Part shown: positions 7,472 through 17,449 of the stretch, piece after piece
How positions within the stretch are numbered: position 1 is the first letter of the stretch
How the letters are laid out: every line of letters begins with the position of its first letter
NCBI RefSeq assembly: GCF_015218165.1
Contig: NZ_CP048659.1
Span: 2,356,001 to 2,420,000 of the forward strand
Direction: 5' to 3'
DNA: 64,000 nucleotides
Source: Acinetobacter piscicola
GTDB taxonomy: Bacteria; Pseudomonadota; Gammaproteobacteria; Pseudomonadales; Moraxellaceae
Made by a program: the position numbers and the translations under genes
Notes under the pieces: model-generated
What the model saw: only the letters and a program-made list of their open reading frames with translations
Database searches by the model: none
Told to the model about the DNA's origin: nothing

Positions 7472-9574
7472 TTAATGTTTCGCCGAAGTTACAACCGTAT
7501 CTTCAGGGTCTGCATAAACCGCAGGCGCTTCATTTACAGTTGGTGTTGGACTCGCCAAGGCACGACGAATCACACCAATCGCAGCAAAAATCATAATAAT
7601 CGCCACAATCATAAAGAATGCACATAAAGCTGCATTAATTTGATTTGACAATACAATGGTTTGCATTTCTTCCAGTGTTTTAGCAGGTTTTAAAATCTCA
7701 CCTTTGGCAATTGCATCAGAGAATTTATTGGCTTGTGCCAAGAAACCGATTTTCGGATTTTCATGGAAGATTTTTTGCCAACCTGCAGTCATACAAGTAA
7801 TGATTAAGAAAATAGTTGGGAGAATCGTCACCCACACATATTTTTCTTTCTTCATTTTAAACAAGATGACCGTACCTAGAGTCAATGCCATCGCCGCAAG
7901 CATTTGGTTACCAATACCAAATAGTGGCCATAAGCTGTTAATACCACCGAGTGGATCGACCACACCTTGGTAAACGAAGAACCCCCAACCTGCTACTGCA
8001 ACGGCAGTTCCTAGCATATTCCCCACAAAGTTGTGTGAATTTTTAAGTGCAGGAACCACGATACCGACTGTATCTTGCACCATAAAACGACATGCACGTG
8101 TACCAGCATCTACAGCAGTTAAAATAAACAATGCTTCGAATAAAATTGCAAAGTGATACCAAAATGCCATCATTGAACGGTTATTAAAAATTTCTGTAAT
8201 AATATGTGCCATCCCAATCGCAAAAGTGGGTGCCCCCCCTGTACGAGAAAGAATCGTTGTTTCACCAACCTCTTTAGCTAAAAGCGTTAAAGTTTCTGGT
8301 GTCACCACAAAACCTAAGTTACGCACAGCTTCCGCAGCAGACTCAACCGTTGTACCCAGTACGGCAGCAGGTGCATTAATTGCAAAATATACACCCGGCT
8401 CAAGTACCGTTGCACAGATCATCGCCATGACTGCGACAAATGATTCCATCAACATACCGCCATAACCGATGACACGAATATTCACTTCATTGTCGACCAA
8501 TTTCGGGGTTGTACCTGAAGAAACTAGAGCATGGAAACCTGAAATCGCACCACAGGCAATGGTGATGAATAAGAATGGGAACATTGAACCTGCAAAGACA
8601 GGGCCTGTACCATCAACAAAATGCGTTGTAGATGGCATTTTTAGCATTGGCATCGCCACCATGATACCAATTGCTAAACCTGCAATCACACCGATCTTTA
8701 AGAAGGTAGATAAATAATCACGTGGTGCTAACAACAACCAAACTGGTAGAACCGATGCAATAAAACCATAAATGATCAATGCCCATGTTAACTGCGTACC
8801 AGTCAAGGTAAACAATGGCCCCCAATATGGGTGTGCCGCGACATCACCACCATAAATAATGGCTGCCATCATTAACACAAAACCAATAATCGACACTTCT
8901 GCGATTTTTCCCGGACGCAGATAACGCATATAAATGCCCATAAAAATGGCAATAGGAATGGTTGCAGCAATACTGAAAACACCCCATGGACTATTGGTTA
9001 ATGCCTTCACGACCACCAATGCCAAAACTGCAAGGATAATGATCATTACCCCTAAAGCACCAAGCATAACAATGACACCAGCAAATGAACCCAGTTCCTG
9101 TTTTGCCATTTCACCGAGTGAACGACCATCACGGCGTGTCGAAATGAACAAAACCAAGAAATCTTGTACTGCACCTGCAAGCACAACACCGACGAGAAGC
9201 CAGATTGTGCCAGGTAAATAACCCATTTGTGCAGCAAGAATCGGACCGACTAAAGGTCCTGCCCCTGCAATCGCTGCAAAATGGTGTCCGAATAACACAT
9301 ATTTATTGGTAGGAACATAATCCAAGCCATCTGCCAAACGGTGTGCAGGTGTGAGACGTCTGGGATTAAGTTCAAAGACTTTATTTGCAATAAATAAACT
9401 ATAAAAACGATAAGCAATGCTATACACACAAATGGCAGCTAAAACTAACCATACAGCATTGACATGTTCACCTCGACTTACAGCTAAAATTCCAAATGAG
9501 ATTGCGCCTACGATCGCAACGATAACCCATATCAGTTTTGATAATGGTCCTGATTTTTTTTGAATATTTTCCAT
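7472..9574 (-). CDS. cstA: Carbon starvation protein CstA family transporter
   Basis: This 700-residue, strongly hydrophobic protein with about 16-18 predicted helices is clearly a CstA/BtsT-family permease (GHHFAAIAGAGPLVGPILAAQMGYLPG, then RDGRSLGEMA and the GAISGFHALVSSGTTPK region). E. coli CstA and BtsT take up pyruvate or peptides. It is co-transcribed with the downstream ybdD. The 327 bp upstream region carries its promoter, but I could not identify a convincing CRP site. Confidence 0.93.
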   Translation of the reverse strand: MENIQKKSGPLSKLIWVIVAIVGAISFGILAVSRGEHVNAVWLVLAAICVYSIAYRFYSLFIANKVFELNPRRLTPAHRLADGLDYVPTNKYVLFGHHFAAIAGAGPLVGPILAAQMGYLPGTIWLLVGVVLAGAVQDFLVLFISTRRDGRSLGEMAKQELGSFAGVIVMLGALGVMIIILAVLALVVVKALTNSPWGVFSIAATIPIAIFMGIYMRYLRPGKIAEVSIIGFVLMMAAIIYGGDVAAHPYWGPLFTLTGTQLTWALIIYGFIASVLPVWLLLAPRDYLSTFLKIGVIAGLAIGIMVAMPMLKMPSTTHFVDGTGPVFAGSMFPFLFITIACGAISGFHALVSSGTTPKLVDNEVNIRVIGYGGMLMESFVAVMAMICATVLEPGVYFAINAPAAVLGTTVESAAEAVRNLGFVVTPETLTLLAKEVGETTILSRTGGAPTFAIGMAHIITEIFNNRSMMAFWYHFAILFEALFILTAVDAGTRACRFMVQDTVGIVVPALKNSHNFVGNMLGTAVAVAGWGFFVYQGVVDPLGGINSLWPLFGIGNQMLAAMALTLGTVILFKMKKEKYVWVTILPTIFLIITCMTAGWQKIFHENPKIGFLAQANKFSDAIAKGEILKPAKTLEEMQTIVLSNQINAALCAFFMIVAIIMIFAAIGVIRRALASPTPTVNEAPAVYADPEDTVVTSAKH

Positions 9575-9847
9575 TCATACCTCACATCTTGATTACAAAA
9601 GCAATTCCTTTGTTTTTATGTACGTAATACAGTTTATGTGATCCATTTCCCTGATGACTTTACTCCTTGATTTTTTATTTTCATCTACGACTTTGGCATA
9701 CAAATTGGCTCTAATATGCCCATTTAGCATGACTAGATGATGACGTTGACTTTGAGTGTACCGAACAATTTATGCCTTTTAGTAAAATCCTTATACCTTT
9801 CCATACACAAGTTGATTCAAAATCATTTGCATTCTGAAAATATCCCA
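9575..9847. other. Intergenic region upstream of cstA
   Basis: No open frame with a ribosome binding site or RNA gene was seen. The segment should hold the cstA promoter on the minus strand. A single TGTGA half-site (in TTATGTGATCC at about 9636) is present without a matching TCACA, so CRP control is not supported by sequence. Confidence 0.4.
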
Positions 9848-9877
9848 ATAAAAAAGGGATGATTTTCATCATCCCTT
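9848..9877 (-). terminator. Rho-independent terminator of efp
   Basis: AAGGGATGAT and its exact reverse complement enclose the loop TTTC. On the minus strand the stem is followed by a T run. It begins 25 bp past the efp stop codon. Confidence 0.9.
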
Positions 9878-9901
9878 CGATCATAATCTATTTTTCAACG
9901 A

Positions 9902-10471
9902 TTATGCACGTTCTAAATAATCACCTGTACGGGTATCTACACGAACGCTTTCTTCTTGCTGTACGAATAATGGAACACGTACCACAGCACCTGTTTCAAG
10001 TTTCGCAGGTTTACCGCCACCGCCAGATGTATCACCACGAACACCTGGATCAGTTTCAACAATTTTTAACACCACGAAGTTTGGTGCATTCACTGTTAAA
10101 GGTACGCCATTGAACAACATGATCGTACATTTTTCATTTGAATCATCTTTTAACCATTTTGCAGCATCACCCATTGCAGTTTTATCTGCCGCGATCTGTT
10201 CAAATGTTACAGGATCCATGAAGTTCCACATTTCACCATCGTTATATAGATAGTCCATTTCAACTTCTACGATGTCTGCAGCTTCTAATGAGTCGCCTGA
10301 TTTAAAAGTTTTTTCTAAAACTTTACCAGAACGTAAGTTACGTAATTTTACACGGTTAAACGCTTGACCTTTACCAGGTTTAACGTATTCATTTTCCATG
10401 ATTGCGCATGGGTTACCGTCAAGCATGACCTTAAGGCCTGACTTGAAATCATTTGTAGAATAATAGGCCAT
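9902..10471 (-). CDS. efp: Elongation factor P
   Basis: This 189-residue protein has the standard EF-P length and layout: an N-terminal KOW-like domain and two OB-fold domains. The modified lysine is in the conserved loop VKPGKGQAF (about residue 34), and the C-terminus contains the [10 protein letters not shown] ending. EF-P relieves ribosome stalling at polyproline stretches. The lysine in the PGKGQ context is the one beta-lysylated by EpmA/EpmB; epmB is divergently encoded next door, while epmA is not in the window. Confidence 0.97.
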   Translation of the reverse strand: MAYYSTNDFKSGLKVMLDGNPCAIMENEYVKPGKGQAFNRVKLRNLRSGKVLEKTFKSGDSLEAADIVEVEMDYLYNDGEMWNFMDPVTFEQIAADKTAMGDAAKWLKDDSNEKCTIMLFNGVPLTVNAPNFVVLKIVETDPGVRGDTSGGGGKPAKLETGAVVRVPLFVQQEESVRVDTRTGDYLERA

Positions 10472-10844
10472 GAAAGGCTCACTCCAAACTTTAATCTTAA
10501 TCTATTAACACAGTCCAAACCGTGTTAGAGAACGTACAACAACAAAAAAAGTGCTTAGCAAAAGCTAAAATTGTCATTTTAGAATATTGTAAATGAGCAA
10601 GTAGTCATGAAGCAATGTTAAATTCTTCTGTTACACTGTAAAACTGGCTGATCATCATGCATACAGACACAAATAAACACTATTTATCCTTGATCTTGTT
10701 CACGTTAAAATCAACTCTTGCTGGGATGTAAAACTAGGAACGATAGATTAATTCGTTACACATTTATATCAATTTTCAAGGTTTTATACAGCATCACGAT
10801 GTGAAACCGTGTTTGACCCTCAACTTTTTCAACTAGTATGTGGC
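10472..10844. other. Divergent promoter region efp/epmB
   Basis: About 370 bp separate the efp and epmB starts and should contain both promoters. I see no RNA gene or convincing extra reading frame. A GTG at 10809 in frame with epmB lies inside this segment, and the true epmB start could be there. Confidence 0.4.
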
Positions 10845-11861
10845 ATGATAAACTATTTATACCAAGAGCAAAACTGGCAATCTCAAATGAATCAGTTAAT
10901 TACTGATCCTCATGAGCTGCTCGATATTTTACAACTTTCACCTGAACAATTGTTATCAGGCGCAATTTTAGCCAGTGAACAGTTTAAATTACGTGTGCCA
11001 CGTGCTTTTGTTGCAAAAATGCAAAAGTCGAATCCATTCGACCCACTCCTATTGCAAGTTTTGCCACATCATTTAGAACTTGAAGAACATGCGGGCTTTG
11101 TTACAGATCCTTTGGGGGAAGAAGCTGCCAATCAATTGGCTGGGGTATTACATAAATACAAATCTCGTTTTTTATTGACCCTGACAGGCGCATGTGCAAT
11201 ACATTGTCGTTATTGCTTCCGCCGTCATTTTCCCTATCAAGAGAATTTGCCTAAAAATGAGGATTGGCAGCATATCAAAAATTACTTACTCAATCATCCT
11301 GACATTAATGAAGTGATTTTAAGTGGTGGAGATCCGCTGACTTTATCCAATCGTAAATTAGCGCTATGGTTAGAACGTCTTGAATCTTTGCAACAAATTA
11401 AGATTTTAAGAATTCACTCACGTGTCCCGATTGTTATTCCTGAAAGAATCGATGAGGAATTAACTTACTTATTGAAAAACAGTCGGCTACGTGTCATCCT
11501 AGTGGTGCATGCTAATCATGCTGCGGAACTTGATTCAACGACTTGTAGTAAACTTTCAAGTTTGGTTCAACAGCAAGTTTTGGTTTTAAACCAATCTGTG
11601 TTGCTTAAAGGTGTGAATGATTCCACAGAAGTGTTGGTTGAACTCAGTCAACGCTTGTTTGAGGCAGGTGTATTACCGTATTATTTACATGTATTAGACA
11701 AAGTTAAAGGTGCACATCACTTTGATCTACAAGCAGATACCATTGATCAGATTTATACAGATCTTCTGGCCAACCTCCCTGGATATTTAGTTCCAAAGTT
11801 GGTTCGAGAGATTGCGGGAGAGAAAAATAAAACACCGCTGTTTGGGGCTATAACTTTTTAG
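10845..11861 (+). CDS. epmB: EF-P (R)-beta-lysylation protein EpmB (lysine 2,3-aminomutase family)
   Basis: This radical SAM enzyme converts L-alpha-lysine to (R)-beta-lysine for attachment to EF-P. The 4Fe-4S motif C-x3-C-x2-C is visible in CAIHCRYCFRRHFPY (about residues 117-124), and the PLP/SAM core includes VILSGGDPLTLSN and RIHSRVPIVIP. The C-terminus ends with GYLVPKLVREIAGEKNKTPL, matching E. coli EpmB. The ATG at 10845 places the N-terminus like E. coli's; an in-frame GTG at 10809 is an alternative, and neither has a strong ribosome binding site. It is followed 27 bp later by the PilZ gene on the same strand. Confidence 0.93.
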   Translation: MINYLYQEQNWQSQMNQLITDPHELLDILQLSPEQLLSGAILASEQFKLRVPRAFVAKMQKSNPFDPLLLQVLPHHLELEEHAGFVTDPLGEEAANQLAGVLHKYKSRFLLTLTGACAIHCRYCFRRHFPYQENLPKNEDWQHIKNYLLNHPDINEVILSGGDPLTLSNRKLALWLERLESLQQIKILRIHSRVPIVIPERIDEELTYLLKNSRLRVILVVHANHAAELDSTTCSKLSSLVQQQVLVLNQSVLLKGVNDSTEVLVELSQRLFEAGVLPYYLHVLDKVKGAHHFDLQADTIDQIYTDLLANLPGYLVPKLVREIAGEKNKTPLFGAITF

Positions 11862-11888
11862 ATTTCTTTAAATGAGTTTAATATAAAT

Positions 11889-13643
11889 ATGATAAATAAG
11901 GAAATTTCCAATATTTTCCACTCTTCAACGGTTTTAAATCGTGAACAGTTAAGCTTCTCCTCGGCTTCAGTAGAAGCACTGCACCAATGGGTGTCAGGCT
12001 TATCCATCATGAAGTTAGGAGATACGTCTGAAGCTTTGTTAAATGCGATGTATGAAATTGCAGAATTAAATTGCTCAGAAACTTTACGTTTTGATTTATT
12101 GCAAGTATTGCATCCGAGCATCGAAAATGTGCTCATTGGTTTAGAAAAATACTTTCTAGATCAAGGCTTATCACATTCTGATCGCAATGAGCACATTATT
12201 GAGCTCACCACTTTGATGCGCGCTTTTTTTGTGAAAATTTATGTCAATATTGCACACCGTAGTTCACAACAACTTACACAGCAAAAATATTCGATTTTGA
12301 AATTTGCTCAAAATCGTAGTTTTAAAACGGCACGTATTTTAGCAAATTATTATGCTTTACAACAACTGGGATTGTTATTAACCCAACAGCAAATGTTATA
12401 TAGCCCTGCACTTTCTCATCAGTGGCAAACCATTCATCAACTATATGAATTGGCATTGAAAAATAATGAGCTGCTCATTAATGTCAATCATTTACAGGGT
12501 ACACATTTTTCTGTGCAAAACATCCAACAAGCTTATGCACAAGTTTTGTTATTAGATGTATTTAATACGCATCAGATTCGTCCAAATGAGATTCAGGCAC
12601 TTTATGAATGCAGTCTAGATTGGGCGAAATTAGCACAAATTTTACCCCGTGAAAGTTCACTTTCTCGCTATATTGTAGATACGAGCAAAGACCACTCTCC
12701 GATTTACAATCGTAAGCATCATGAAGATTTTAAGCCCAATGTTTTTATTTCAACGCAACAATTACTTGAACATATTAATGACACGATTCAAAATGAATCT
12801 GCATATTTGTCTGCAAATGAAAAAGATCATTTATCCTCAGCTTTAAAGTTTCATGTTCTCAATGTGTTAGGGACTCACTCTGAACGTCAACATGAACGTT
12901 ATGAATATTCTGCACAGTTAGAAATTTGCTTTACCTTACAAACTGCACATTTTTATTTGTCTCATGCTAAGAATTTTGATGAAACCTTACAACTCAAACA
13001 AAATTTCAGTTTTAGATCCGAAACCAATTTACAAGGCAATATTTCAAATAACGCGCATGATACCTCGCAAACGCAAAAAATTAAGCAGCTTGACCGTGAA
13101 GTTAAACAAATTTATCAAGCCGAAGTCTTAGATATCAGTATTAATGGTTATCGTATTGCTTGGTCAGGTGAAGTACCGAAAAATTTACGTACAGGTGAAC
13201 TGATTTTAGTCAGTGAAACACAACAAAATAAATGGAAATGTGCAGTCATTCGTTGGATTAAACAAGCCGAGCGCAAAAGCTATGAGGTCGGCGTGGAAAT
13301 TTTGTCACAGGATATCTATCCTTGTGCTATTAAAGTGCCTTCTGAGATTAATAGTTATATTTATCAACCTTGTTTATTGGTACAAACAGATCAAGATGAA
13401 CTGACAAAATTATCTTTAGTTTTACCGAATTTACCGAATTTTAAAGAACAACAAGCGTTGCACTTACGTTTTAATCATCAAGAAATTAAAGTGTATTTAT
13501 TGAAGTCCTTATTTATTTCACAGAGTTTTGTGCAGTTTGATTTTGAATTGCTCAATGATGAAGAGCAGCTCTTGATTGACCAGTTTATCCAACAACAATT
13601 ATATGATTCAAATCATCATGACTTATGGGACAGTTTGAAGTGA
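11889..13643 (+). CDS. Large PilZ-domain protein
   Basis: The protein has 584 residues. The first ~390 are mostly helical with no recognised family. From about 398 to 500 there is a PilZ-like c-di-GMP binding domain: the DxSxxG motif is present (DISING, about 414-419), but the upstream arginine motif is degenerate (REVKQ instead of RxxxR), so nucleotide binding is uncertain. No signal peptide or membrane helix is seen. It overlaps the downstream FimX-like gene by 19 bp, suggesting translational coupling and a joint function in c-di-GMP-dependent type IV pilus or twitching control. That function is inference. Confidence 0.75.
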   Translation: MINKEISNIFHSSTVLNREQLSFSSASVEALHQWVSGLSIMKLGDTSEALLNAMYEIAELNCSETLRFDLLQVLHPSIENVLIGLEKYFLDQGLSHSDRNEHIIELTTLMRAFFVKIYVNIAHRSSQQLTQQKYSILKFAQNRSFKTARILANYYALQQLGLLLTQQQMLYSPALSHQWQTIHQLYELALKNNELLINVNHLQGTHFSVQNIQQAYAQVLLLDVFNTHQIRPNEIQALYECSLDWAKLAQILPRESSLSRYIVDTSKDHSPIYNRKHHEDFKPNVFISTQQLLEHINDTIQNESAYLSANEKDHLSSALKFHVLNVLGTHSERQHERYEYSAQLEICFTLQTAHFYLSHAKNFDETLQLKQNFSFRSETNLQGNISNNAHDTSQTQKIKQLDREVKQIYQAEVLDISINGYRIAWSGEVPKNLRTGELILVSETQQNKWKCAVIRWIKQAERKSYEVGVEILSQDIYPCAIKVPSEINSYIYQPCLLVQTDQDELTKLSLVLPNLPNFKEQQALHLRFNHQEIKVYLLKSLFISQSFVQFDFELLNDEEQLLIDQFIQQQLYDSNHHDLWDSLK

Positions 13644-15865
13644 GAAATTTATTATTATCTAAAAAGTTAAAACTCTCTGAAACACGAGTACTGATTATTG
13701 ATGACAATCAAATTCGATATAATTCATTAATGGAACTTTTTGCAAGTAAAGAACATTTAGCACAAGGTCTGCTATTAGATGACTTAAAAAGTTTTGAAAA
13801 ACAACTCAATACGTCTTGGGACTTAATCATTTTTGGTCGTGCTTATGATTTAAAAATGGAACAAGTCATCACCTTGATTCAAAACTCTGAACAAATCAAT
13901 ATTCCTGTCATTTTATTACGCCCAACAGAGTATCAACCTGAACAATATGAATATTTTATTCATAAAGGGATCTATGACATTATCGATTTAACAGCACCTG
14001 AGCATTGTTATATCAGCTTAGTCCGTGCATTATCTTATAGTCGTGCGCTTCAGTCTAAACAACATTTACTCAAAGACTTAGAAAGTGCTAAGACCCAAGC
14101 ACAAAGCTTAGTTGAAGAACAACATAAAGCCTGTGCTGTACTTGAGGAAGGTATACATACGCAAGCAAACCCTGAATATTTACAACTTTTCGGTTTAAAA
14201 CGTGAAGATGATATTATTGGTTTGCCTGTTTTAGATATTTTAAAACCTGAAGATTTGAACGATTTTAAAAATCGTTTTAAGAAAATTACCCAAGGACAGT
14301 TCGATTACGCACGTTTTGATATTCAAACTCTCAACCAAAATGCAAAAACACAAAATCCTTTAAAAATTGAGTTTTTACCAGGTTCAGAAGAAGATGTCTT
14401 ACATCTCACGATTGAAATGTCTTCTCAAAACGATCAAGTGGCAGGACATACCTCTACAAGGGCTCAAACTTTTTCACAGCTTCAACGTGCGATGATTGAC
14501 CAACCTGCTAAAGTAAATGCGCTGATTGTGTTTAGTTTGGCACAATGCCCAAATGAAGTTCTCAATTTAACTTGGCAAAATATTTCACGTTACTTTGAAG
14601 GAATTCAAAAATTTATCAAAGAACAAACCAATCAAACTGTGCTTCAAATTGATGTTGGTGTCTATGGTATTCTATTACAAGCAGGTTCGGATACATTATT
14701 AGAATCACGCATCTCTAACTTAAACGTTTTGCAAAAACCCCAGTTACTTGAAATTGATCAAAAAACTTATCAATTTTATCTAAAAATTGGTTGTGCTGTG
14801 ATTGATACAGATCAGTTTAATGAAGCGCATTTTTCCGCATTATTGATTCAAGCGTATAATTCACGATTGTCAACTCAACCATCTGAATCAGATTTACAAA
14901 TGAGTGCGTCTCTACACACTACACAAATTGAACTGACCCCATTGCTGCATGAAGAAATTCGTCTTGAAGAAACCGCACCATACAATATCCCCGCATTAGA
15001 AAGCATAACACTGGCACAAGATATTCAAATAATACCAACAGCAAATATCAGTCTAGAAACGCCAAGCATCGCTGAGGAAAAAATTGTACCGACCACAGTA
15101 CAACTCACAGATTCACCTATTCTACGCCAAATTGCGGAAAAATTAGAACAAGGTGAAATTCGTATTAAATACCAACAACTTTATGATAAACAAGATACCA
15201 ATCTGTATACTTATGAAGTCACAAGTGGTTTTATTTATGAGAATCACTGGAAAAAAATCAGCAATTTGGTTGAACTCGATGATGACGTTGAATTATCCAT
15301 TAAATTAGACCGTTGGATTTTGGTTGAAGCCTGTAAGCAACTACATAACTTTATCCATCAATGCCCGACGGCAAAAATCATTGTTAATTTAAACCGCCAT
15401 GTTTTATTCCATGACAAACAATTCCCTGAACTTATTGCTAAGCTCATTACCATTGTTGGAAGTCGAACAGCGCATCCTATTATTCTACAGTTTGATGAAG
15501 AGGATATTGCTAAAAACATCATTGAAGCACAAAAAAATATTTCGATACTACGTGAATATGGCGCTGATATTGCCATTCGTCGTTTTGGCTCTACGATTTC
15601 AAGCGAAGCGATCTTAAAGCAAAGTGATATTACCCATTTCACCCTAGATGAAAAATATACACATATGCTAGACAAAGAGACCACAACGCAATCATTGCAA
15701 GAAATGATTCATAAATATATAGAAATCAGACCTGTAGAGTTTTTATTGACTCATTTAGATGATATGAACTCTTTTGCAAATGCATGGAATGTAGATGTAC
15801 GTTTCTTACAGGGTGAATACTTCCAAAAGAAATTGGATCAATTGACAGACGTACAAGATCAATAA
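13625..15865 (+). CDS. FimX-like degenerate GGDEF/EAL c-di-GMP receptor
   Basis: The 746 residues divide into a receiver-like N-terminus (RVLIIDDNQIRYNSLMELF, about 21-140), a PAS-like segment (about 160-270), a GGDEF-like region with no GGDEF motif (about 285-410), a linker, and an EAL-like domain (about 500-740). The catalytic E-A-L is replaced by EVT (YTYEVTSGF, near 531) and other metal-binding residues are not evident, so phosphodiesterase activity is unlikely. This REC-PAS-GGDEF-EAL layout with dead catalytic sites matches FimX, the c-di-GMP receptor of type IV pilus assembly in Pseudomonas and Xanthomonas, where it works with a PilZ protein. A PilZ gene lies immediately upstream and overlaps it. 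Confidence 0.8.
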   Translation: MGQFEVRNLLLSKKLKLSETRVLIIDDNQIRYNSLMELFASKEHLAQGLLLDDLKSFEKQLNTSWDLIIFGRAYDLKMEQVITLIQNSEQINIPVILLRPTEYQPEQYEYFIHKGIYDIIDLTAPEHCYISLVRALSYSRALQSKQHLLKDLESAKTQAQSLVEEQHKACAVLEEGIHTQANPEYLQLFGLKREDDIIGLPVLDILKPEDLNDFKNRFKKITQGQFDYARFDIQTLNQNAKTQNPLKIEFLPGSEEDVLHLTIEMSSQNDQVAGHTSTRAQTFSQLQRAMIDQPAKVNALIVFSLAQCPNEVLNLTWQNISRYFEGIQKFIKEQTNQTVLQIDVGVYGILLQAGSDTLLESRISNLNVLQKPQLLEIDQKTYQFYLKIGCAVIDTDQFNEAHFSALLIQAYNSRLSTQPSESDLQMSASLHTTQIELTPLLHEEIRLEETAPYNIPALESITLAQDIQIIPTANISLETPSIAEEKIVPTTVQLTDSPILRQIAEKLEQGEIRIKYQQLYDKQDTNLYTYEVTSGFIYENHWKKISNLVELDDDVELSIKLDRWILVEACKQLHNFIHQCPTAKIIVNLNRHVLFHDKQFPELIAKLITIVGSRTAHPIILQFDEEDIAKNIIEAQKNISILREYGADIAIRRFGSTISSEAILKQSDITHFTLDEKYTHMLDKETTTQSLQEMIHKYIEIRPVEFLLTHLDDMNSFANAWNVDVRFLQGEYFQKKLDQLTDVQDQ

Positions 15866-15923
15866 CTATTCAAAAATCGGGGATATTACGATAAACCCGA
15901 TTTTAAACTCAATATAGAGTCAT

Positions 15924-15951
15924 AAAAAAACGGGCAAATGCCCGTTTTTTT
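15924..15951. terminator. Bidirectional terminator between fimX-like gene and rpmE
   Basis: AAAACGGGC-AAAT-GCCCGTTTT with an A run on the left and a T run on the right. It serves both converging genes. Confidence 0.93.
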
Positions 15952-15963
15952 GGTTTTGCTGTA

Positions 15964-16191
15964 TTAACCACGTTTGATAGAACGTGACATACCTGCAAAA
16001 CGTTGTTTGAATTTGTCGATACGACCGCCAGTGTCAACATTCTTCTGTTTACCAGTATAGAATGGGTGACAAGCAGAACATACGTCTAGGTAAATTGTTT
16101 CTTTACCTAAAGCAGAACGAGTTTCAATGACGTTACCGCATGAACAAGTAGCAACTAATTTTTCGTATTTTGGGTGAATATCGGCGCGCAT
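15964..16191 (-). CDS. rpmE: 50S ribosomal protein bL31
   Basis: This 75-residue protein begins [12 protein letters not shown] and carries zinc-ligand cysteines (CSCGN near residues 16-18 and [11 protein letters not shown] near 37-40), so it is the zinc-binding C+ form of bL31. The ATG at 16191 is preceded by TAGGAGAA and gives the family's normal start; the longer open frame from 16242 would add 17 unrelated residues. A structured leader of about 170 bases precedes it. Confidence 0.97.
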   Translation of the reverse strand: MRADIHPKYEKLVATCSCGNVIETRSALGKETIYLDVCSACHPFYTGKQKNVDTGGRIDKFKQRFAGMSRSIKRG

Positions 16192-16385
16192 GGTCGATTC
16201 TCCTAAGTTAAGAAAGGTTTTGCTGTCATCGCAATTAACCACTCTCAGTTTAAATGCTGAGGCAAGGTTGAATAAATTAAAAAATTAATTCAACAGGCTA
16301 ACACCATAACAGACCATTTCTTTTGAGCCCACCGAGACTATAAGTGTCAGAGCTAAGCACAACAAGTGGGCAGTATTATACGGCA
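16192..16385 (-). promoter_or_regulatory. rpmE promoter and long structured 5' leader
   Basis: A TATAAT -10 element lies at about 16375-16380 on the minus strand, with a possible TTCGCA -35 eighteen bases upstream. The predicted leader of roughly 170 bases contains an outer pair GCCCAC/GTGGGC (about 16327-16373) and a near-palindromic AT-rich hairpin at 16267-16294 (GTTGAAT/ATTCAAC arms). Leaders that regulate bL31 synthesis are known in several bacterial groups. Whether this one does is inference. Confidence 0.55.
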
Positions 16386-16412
16386 ATTTTTATAAATATG
16401 CGAATAATTAAA

Positions 16413-17411
16413 TTACCATCCCGATTCTTGTTCTTTAGCGGTACTGTTACGCTTAGACCAATAGTTTGCAATCACACCACAAACCATTAACTGAATCTGA
16501 TGAAAAATCATAATGGGCAATACAATCATCCCAAGCGGCTGTCCAATAAATAAAATTTGCGCCATCGGCACACCACTAGCCAGCGTTTTCTTCGAACTGC
16601 AGAAGAAAATTGCGATCTGATCTTGTTTGTTAAAGCCCAACCATTTTGGAATATAAAATGCCAGAAACATAATAATGGTCAAAAAAACTGAACATACTAA
16701 TGTTAAATAAAACAACGTCGTCCAGCTCACTTGATGCCACAATCCTGCCACCACTGCACCACTGAATGCACCATAGACCACCATTAAAATGGTTCCTTGG
16801 TCAAAAGTACGTACGATACTTGGTGCTTTTTGCATATATGGAAATACATAAGGTCGTAGTAACTGTCCAGCAATAAAAGGCACAAGTAATAGCAAAGTAA
16901 TTTCAATAATCGATGAGGTTGGATCATAGTCATGTTTAGACTGACCAAAAATAAAAAAACTCACTAAAATTGGGGTAATAAACATACCAATTAAATTAGA
17001 AAAGGATGCACTACAAACTGCTGCTGCTACATTTCCTTTGGCAACAGAGGTAAAAGCAATCGATGACTGTACTGTAGATGGTAAAAAACACATAAACAGG
17101 AAGCCCCAATATAACGCCTGTCCAAGTAGTGGCAATAAAATTGGTTTAGCCAATAAACCTAAAATTGGAAAGACAGCAAAGGTAAATGCAAAAACCACTG
17201 CATGTAATCTCCAATGCAACACGCCTTCTATAATGGCTTCTCTAGAGAGCTTAGCACCATGCAAAAAGAATAAAATGGCAATCGCAATCGTGGTAATTTT
17301 ACCAAAAATATCTGCAACTTGCCCATGAACAGGCAAAAAAGTCGCTAAAACTACCATCACAATTAAAAGAATGGTGAAGCGATCTAAGGCTAGTATTTTT
17401 AACATATTCAT
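16413..17411 (-). CDS. Bile acid:sodium symporter (SBF/YfeH-like) family transporter
   Basis: This 332-residue integral membrane protein has about ten hydrophobic helices and the features of the SBF-like YfeH group: FLPSTVQSSIAFTSVAKGN in the first half, and the second-half helix pair FFCSSKKTLASGVPMAQILF. Members move organic anions with sodium; the substrate here is unknown. The ATG at 17411 is preferred because AGGA lies eight bases upstream; the ATG at 17420 overlaps that ribosome binding site. A large hairpin with a T run lies about 40 bp upstream and either ends gloA transcription or attenuates this gene. Confidence 0.85.
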   Translation of the reverse strand: MNMLKILALDRFTILLIVMVVLATFLPVHGQVADIFGKITTIAIAILFFLHGAKLSREAIIEGVLHWRLHAVVFAFTFAVFPILGLLAKPILLPLLGQALYWGFLFMCFLPSTVQSSIAFTSVAKGNVAAAVCSASFSNLIGMFITPILVSFFIFGQSKHDYDPTSSIIEITLLLLVPFIAGQLLRPYVFPYMQKAPSIVRTFDQGTILMVVYGAFSGAVVAGLWHQVSWTTLFYLTLVCSVFLTIIMFLAFYIPKWLGFNKQDQIAIFFCSSKKTLASGVPMAQILFIGQPLGMIVLPIMIFHQIQLMVCGVIANYWSKRNSTAKEQESGW

Positions 17412-17449
17412 TGTGAACATCCTGTCTTATCTATGAATTGGATCGGCAT

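Noticed and set aside
9575..9850. CRP site upstream of cstA
   Set aside because: Only one TGTGA half-site is present; the symmetric TCACA is missing.
11858..12136. 92-residue minus-strand frame opposite the start of the PilZ gene
   Set aside because: Lies opposite a coherent coding gene; no family match and no upstream ribosome binding site.
16192..16242. Longer bL31 form starting at 16242
   Set aside because: The extra 17 residues do not resemble the family, and the ATG at 16191 has an ideal ribosome binding site.
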